From positions 1 through 5,963 of the forward strand of contig VGFB01000268.1 in NCBI GenBank assembly GCA_016869015.1: a DNA stretch of 5,963 nucleotides. The letters run 5' to 3'. The DNA is from Armatimonadota bacterium (GTDB lineage Bacteria > Armatimonadota > Zipacnadia > Zipacnadales > VGFC01). Under the pieces are notes generated by a model. That model was not told the DNA's origin, did no database searches, and worked only from the letters and a program-made list of their open reading frames with translations. The stretch's first letter is position 1. Each line of letters begins with the position of its first letter. The position numbers and the translations under genes are program-made. Of this stretch, positions 5,139-5,963 are shown in pieces.

Positions 5139-5696
5139 ATGCGGAAGGCTGCTGCGATTCTGACTTGCCTGCTGCTGGTCCTCAGCGTAGGCGTGGCGTA
5201 CAGCAAGTGTGGGCAGGAGGGCTGTGGCCAGGCGAGCTGCCCGTCGCCCTGTCCCGGCAACTGCCCGTCGGCTTCCTCGTCCTGCTCGAGCTGCCCCAAC
5301 GCTTCGGCCTCGTGTCCCGCGAAGACCGAGTGCGCCGATTGCGACGGCGCGAGCTGCGCGCTGAAGGACTGCGATAAGGTCGCGACCGTGTCCGGCACGG
5401 TGCGCTATGTGCGCTCGACCCACACGGCCGTGAAGGTCGTGAACGGCGACCAGGGGCTGCTGCTCCGCATTAAGTCCGACTGCGCGCAGTCCTGCGGCCT
5501 GAAGGCGAAGCTTGCGGCCCTGACCAAGGGCGACGCGGTCAGCGCCAAGTACTGGACCTGTCCGCAGTCCGGCAAGCACTACCTGGTCGACATCGCCGGC
5601 GGCGCGACGGCCGCCGAGTCCGCGGCAACGGCGCCCGCGCCTGCGGGCTGCCCGTCGACGGGCGGCTGTGGCGGCGGCGGTTGCGGCGGCCAGTAA
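5139..5696 (+). CDS. Secreted cysteine-rich protein with a small beta-barrel-like domain, function unknown
   Basis: I do not recognise a named family. The 185-residue product starts with a Sec signal: MRK, a hydrophobic core to about residue 19, and likely cleavage after AYS (20-22). No lipobox is present, since the cysteine at 10 is inside the core. The mature chain has 18 cysteines in three zones. Residues 24-78 hold 12 (24, 29, 34, 38, 42, 49, 52, 59, 65, 68, 73, 78) in Ser/Pro/Gly-rich sequence. Residues 82-152 read as alternating strands (VSGTVRYV, TAVKVV, LLLRIKS, then L-x-x-L-x-K-GDAVSAKYW), like small OB-fold exported domains, with C115, C119 and C141. A low-complexity Ala/Thr/Pro linker then leads to a Gly-Cys tail with C171, C177 and C182. 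Such spacing suits metal binding or disulfide cross-linking; neither is shown. The start at 5139 is chosen over an in-frame ATG at 5043 for its ribosome binding site and signal peptide. A strong terminator follows the stop. Confidence 0.85.
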   Translation: MRKAAAILTCLLLVLSVGVAYSKCGQEGCGQASCPSPCPGNCPSASSSCSSCPNASASCPAKTECADCDGASCALKDCDKVATVSGTVRYVRSTHTAVKVVNGDQGLLLRIKSDCAQSCGLKAKLAALTKGDAVSAKYWTCPQSGKHYLVDIAGGATAAESAATAPAPAGCPSTGGCGGGGCGGQ

Positions 5697-5722
5697 TCCC
5701 CCCTGAGATCGAGCTGCTGAGC

Positions 5723-5754
5723 GGGGCGTCGCCATATCGGCGGCGCCCCATTTG
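5723..5754 (+). terminator. Hairpin terminator after the Cys-rich gene
   Basis: GGGGCGTCGCC (5723-5733) pairs with GGCGGCGCCCC (5739-5749) over 11 bp, with one T-G wobble and a 5-nt ATATC loop. The tail is ATTT followed by GCTG, so the T-run is short, as is common in high-G+C genomes. It lies 27 nt after the Cys-rich stop and 29 nt before fpg, separating the two transcripts. Confidence 0.75.
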
Positions 5755-5782
5755 CTGTCCGCGCACGGGCCTCGCGTGAGCC

Positions 5783-5963
5783 ATGCCTGAGCTCCCCGAA
5801 GTTGAGACCATCCGCCGCGACCTTCGGCCGCGCCTGCTCGGCCGCCGGATCGAGTCGGTTCACGTGCTGCGGGGCTCGGTGCTGGAGTGCTCGGCGCGGA
5901 AGCTGCGGGCCGCGCTTGCCGGAGCCACCGTCCGCGAGCTCCGACGCCTGGGGAAGGTGCTGA
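5783..5963 (+). CDS. mutM: Formamidopyrimidine-DNA glycosylase, N-terminal part (cut by right edge)
   Basis: Fpg/MutM removes oxidised purines such as 8-oxoguanine from DNA and then cleaves the strand at the abasic site. The visible 60 codons begin MPELPEVETIRR, the diagnostic N-terminus of the family. After loss of Met, the exposed proline is the Schiff-base nucleophile and the next glutamate (E3 here) is the catalytic acid. LLGRRIESV (18-26) matches the usual helix-to-strand turn. RRLGKVL (54-60) puts lysine K58 where the conserved beta-hairpin lysine of E. coli Fpg lies (Lys57 without Met). The zinc finger and H2TH regions are outside the window. The related Nei family normally begins PEGPE, so this is Fpg. 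The ribosome binding site is weak (GTGAG just upstream), and no clear promoter is seen in the short gap after the terminator. Confidence 0.93.
   Translation, partial: MPELPEVETIRRDLRPRLLGRRIESVHVLRGSVLECSARKLRAALAGATVRELRRLGKVL

Noticed and set aside
5157..5168. Cysteine in the signal peptide of the Cys-rich protein as a lipobox
   Set aside because: C10 sits at the start of the hydrophobic core, preceded by Thr, not after a core as a lipobox requires. AYSKC further on also lacks a small residue directly before Cys.
5030..5377. TTG-started 115-codon frame overlapping the Cys-rich gene, with AGGAGGTGATC upstream
   Set aside because: The Shine-Dalgarno site is 13 nt from a rare start codon, and most of the frame overlaps the Cys-rich coding sequence out of frame. 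No domain is visible.
5118..5735. 205-codon minus-strand frame across the Cys-rich gene
   Set aside because: It is an Ala/Arg-rich shadow of a gene that has a clear signal peptide and ribosome binding site, and it runs through the terminator hairpin.

Overview
The window is compact, high-G+C bacterial DNA (roughly two-thirds G+C by eye). It holds six genes and no sign of mobile elements, CRISPR arrays or tRNA/rRNA genes. One gene reads leftward and is cut by the left edge. It is a Tat-exported Gfo/Idh/MocA-type oxidoreductase with the GNxGVHQxD signature common in planctomycete and armatimonadete-like genomes. The other five read rightward: a HAD-superfamily hydrolase, purM (purine biosynthesis), a large secreted parallel beta-helix protein with a FlgD-like Ig domain at its C-terminus, a small secreted cysteine-rich protein, and the first 60 codons of fpg/mutM, cut by the right edge. 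Exported sugar-type oxidoreductases alongside beta-helix/FlgD-Ig proteins suggest an environmental Gram-negative-type bacterium such as Armatimonadota, Planctomycetota or a relative. This is inference only; nothing here is a decisive phylogenetic marker.

Layout: 1-927 (minus) oxidoreductase; 928-1064 divergent intergenic region with a perfect 7-6-7 dyad on the oxidoreductase side and a candidate leaderless promoter for the HAD gene; 1065-1757 HAD hydrolase; 1758-1823 a short structured spacer with a good ribosome binding site; 1824-2912 purM; 2913-3061 a pyrimidine-rich spacer ending in a dyad and ribosome binding site; 3062-4996 beta-helix protein; 4997-5138 a leader with three Shine-Dalgarno-like sites and a hairpin; 5139-5696 Cys-rich secreted protein; 5723-5754 a strong hairpin terminator; 5783 to the end, fpg.

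Most of the genes look functionally unrelated. The HAD gene and purM may share a transcript. The beta-helix and Cys-rich genes are both exported and may be co-transcribed up to the terminator. fpg starts a new unit just after that terminator. Two annotated starts are corrected: purM begins at 1824 rather than 1815, and the Cys-rich gene most likely begins at 5139 rather than 5043.

The least familiar item is the Cys-rich secreted protein. It has 18 cysteines in a mature chain of about 163 residues, arranged as a dense N-terminal cluster, a central small beta-barrel-like domain and a Gly-Cys tail. Its leader offers two in-frame starts, each with its own ribosome binding site. No multi-gene novel system is evident in the window.
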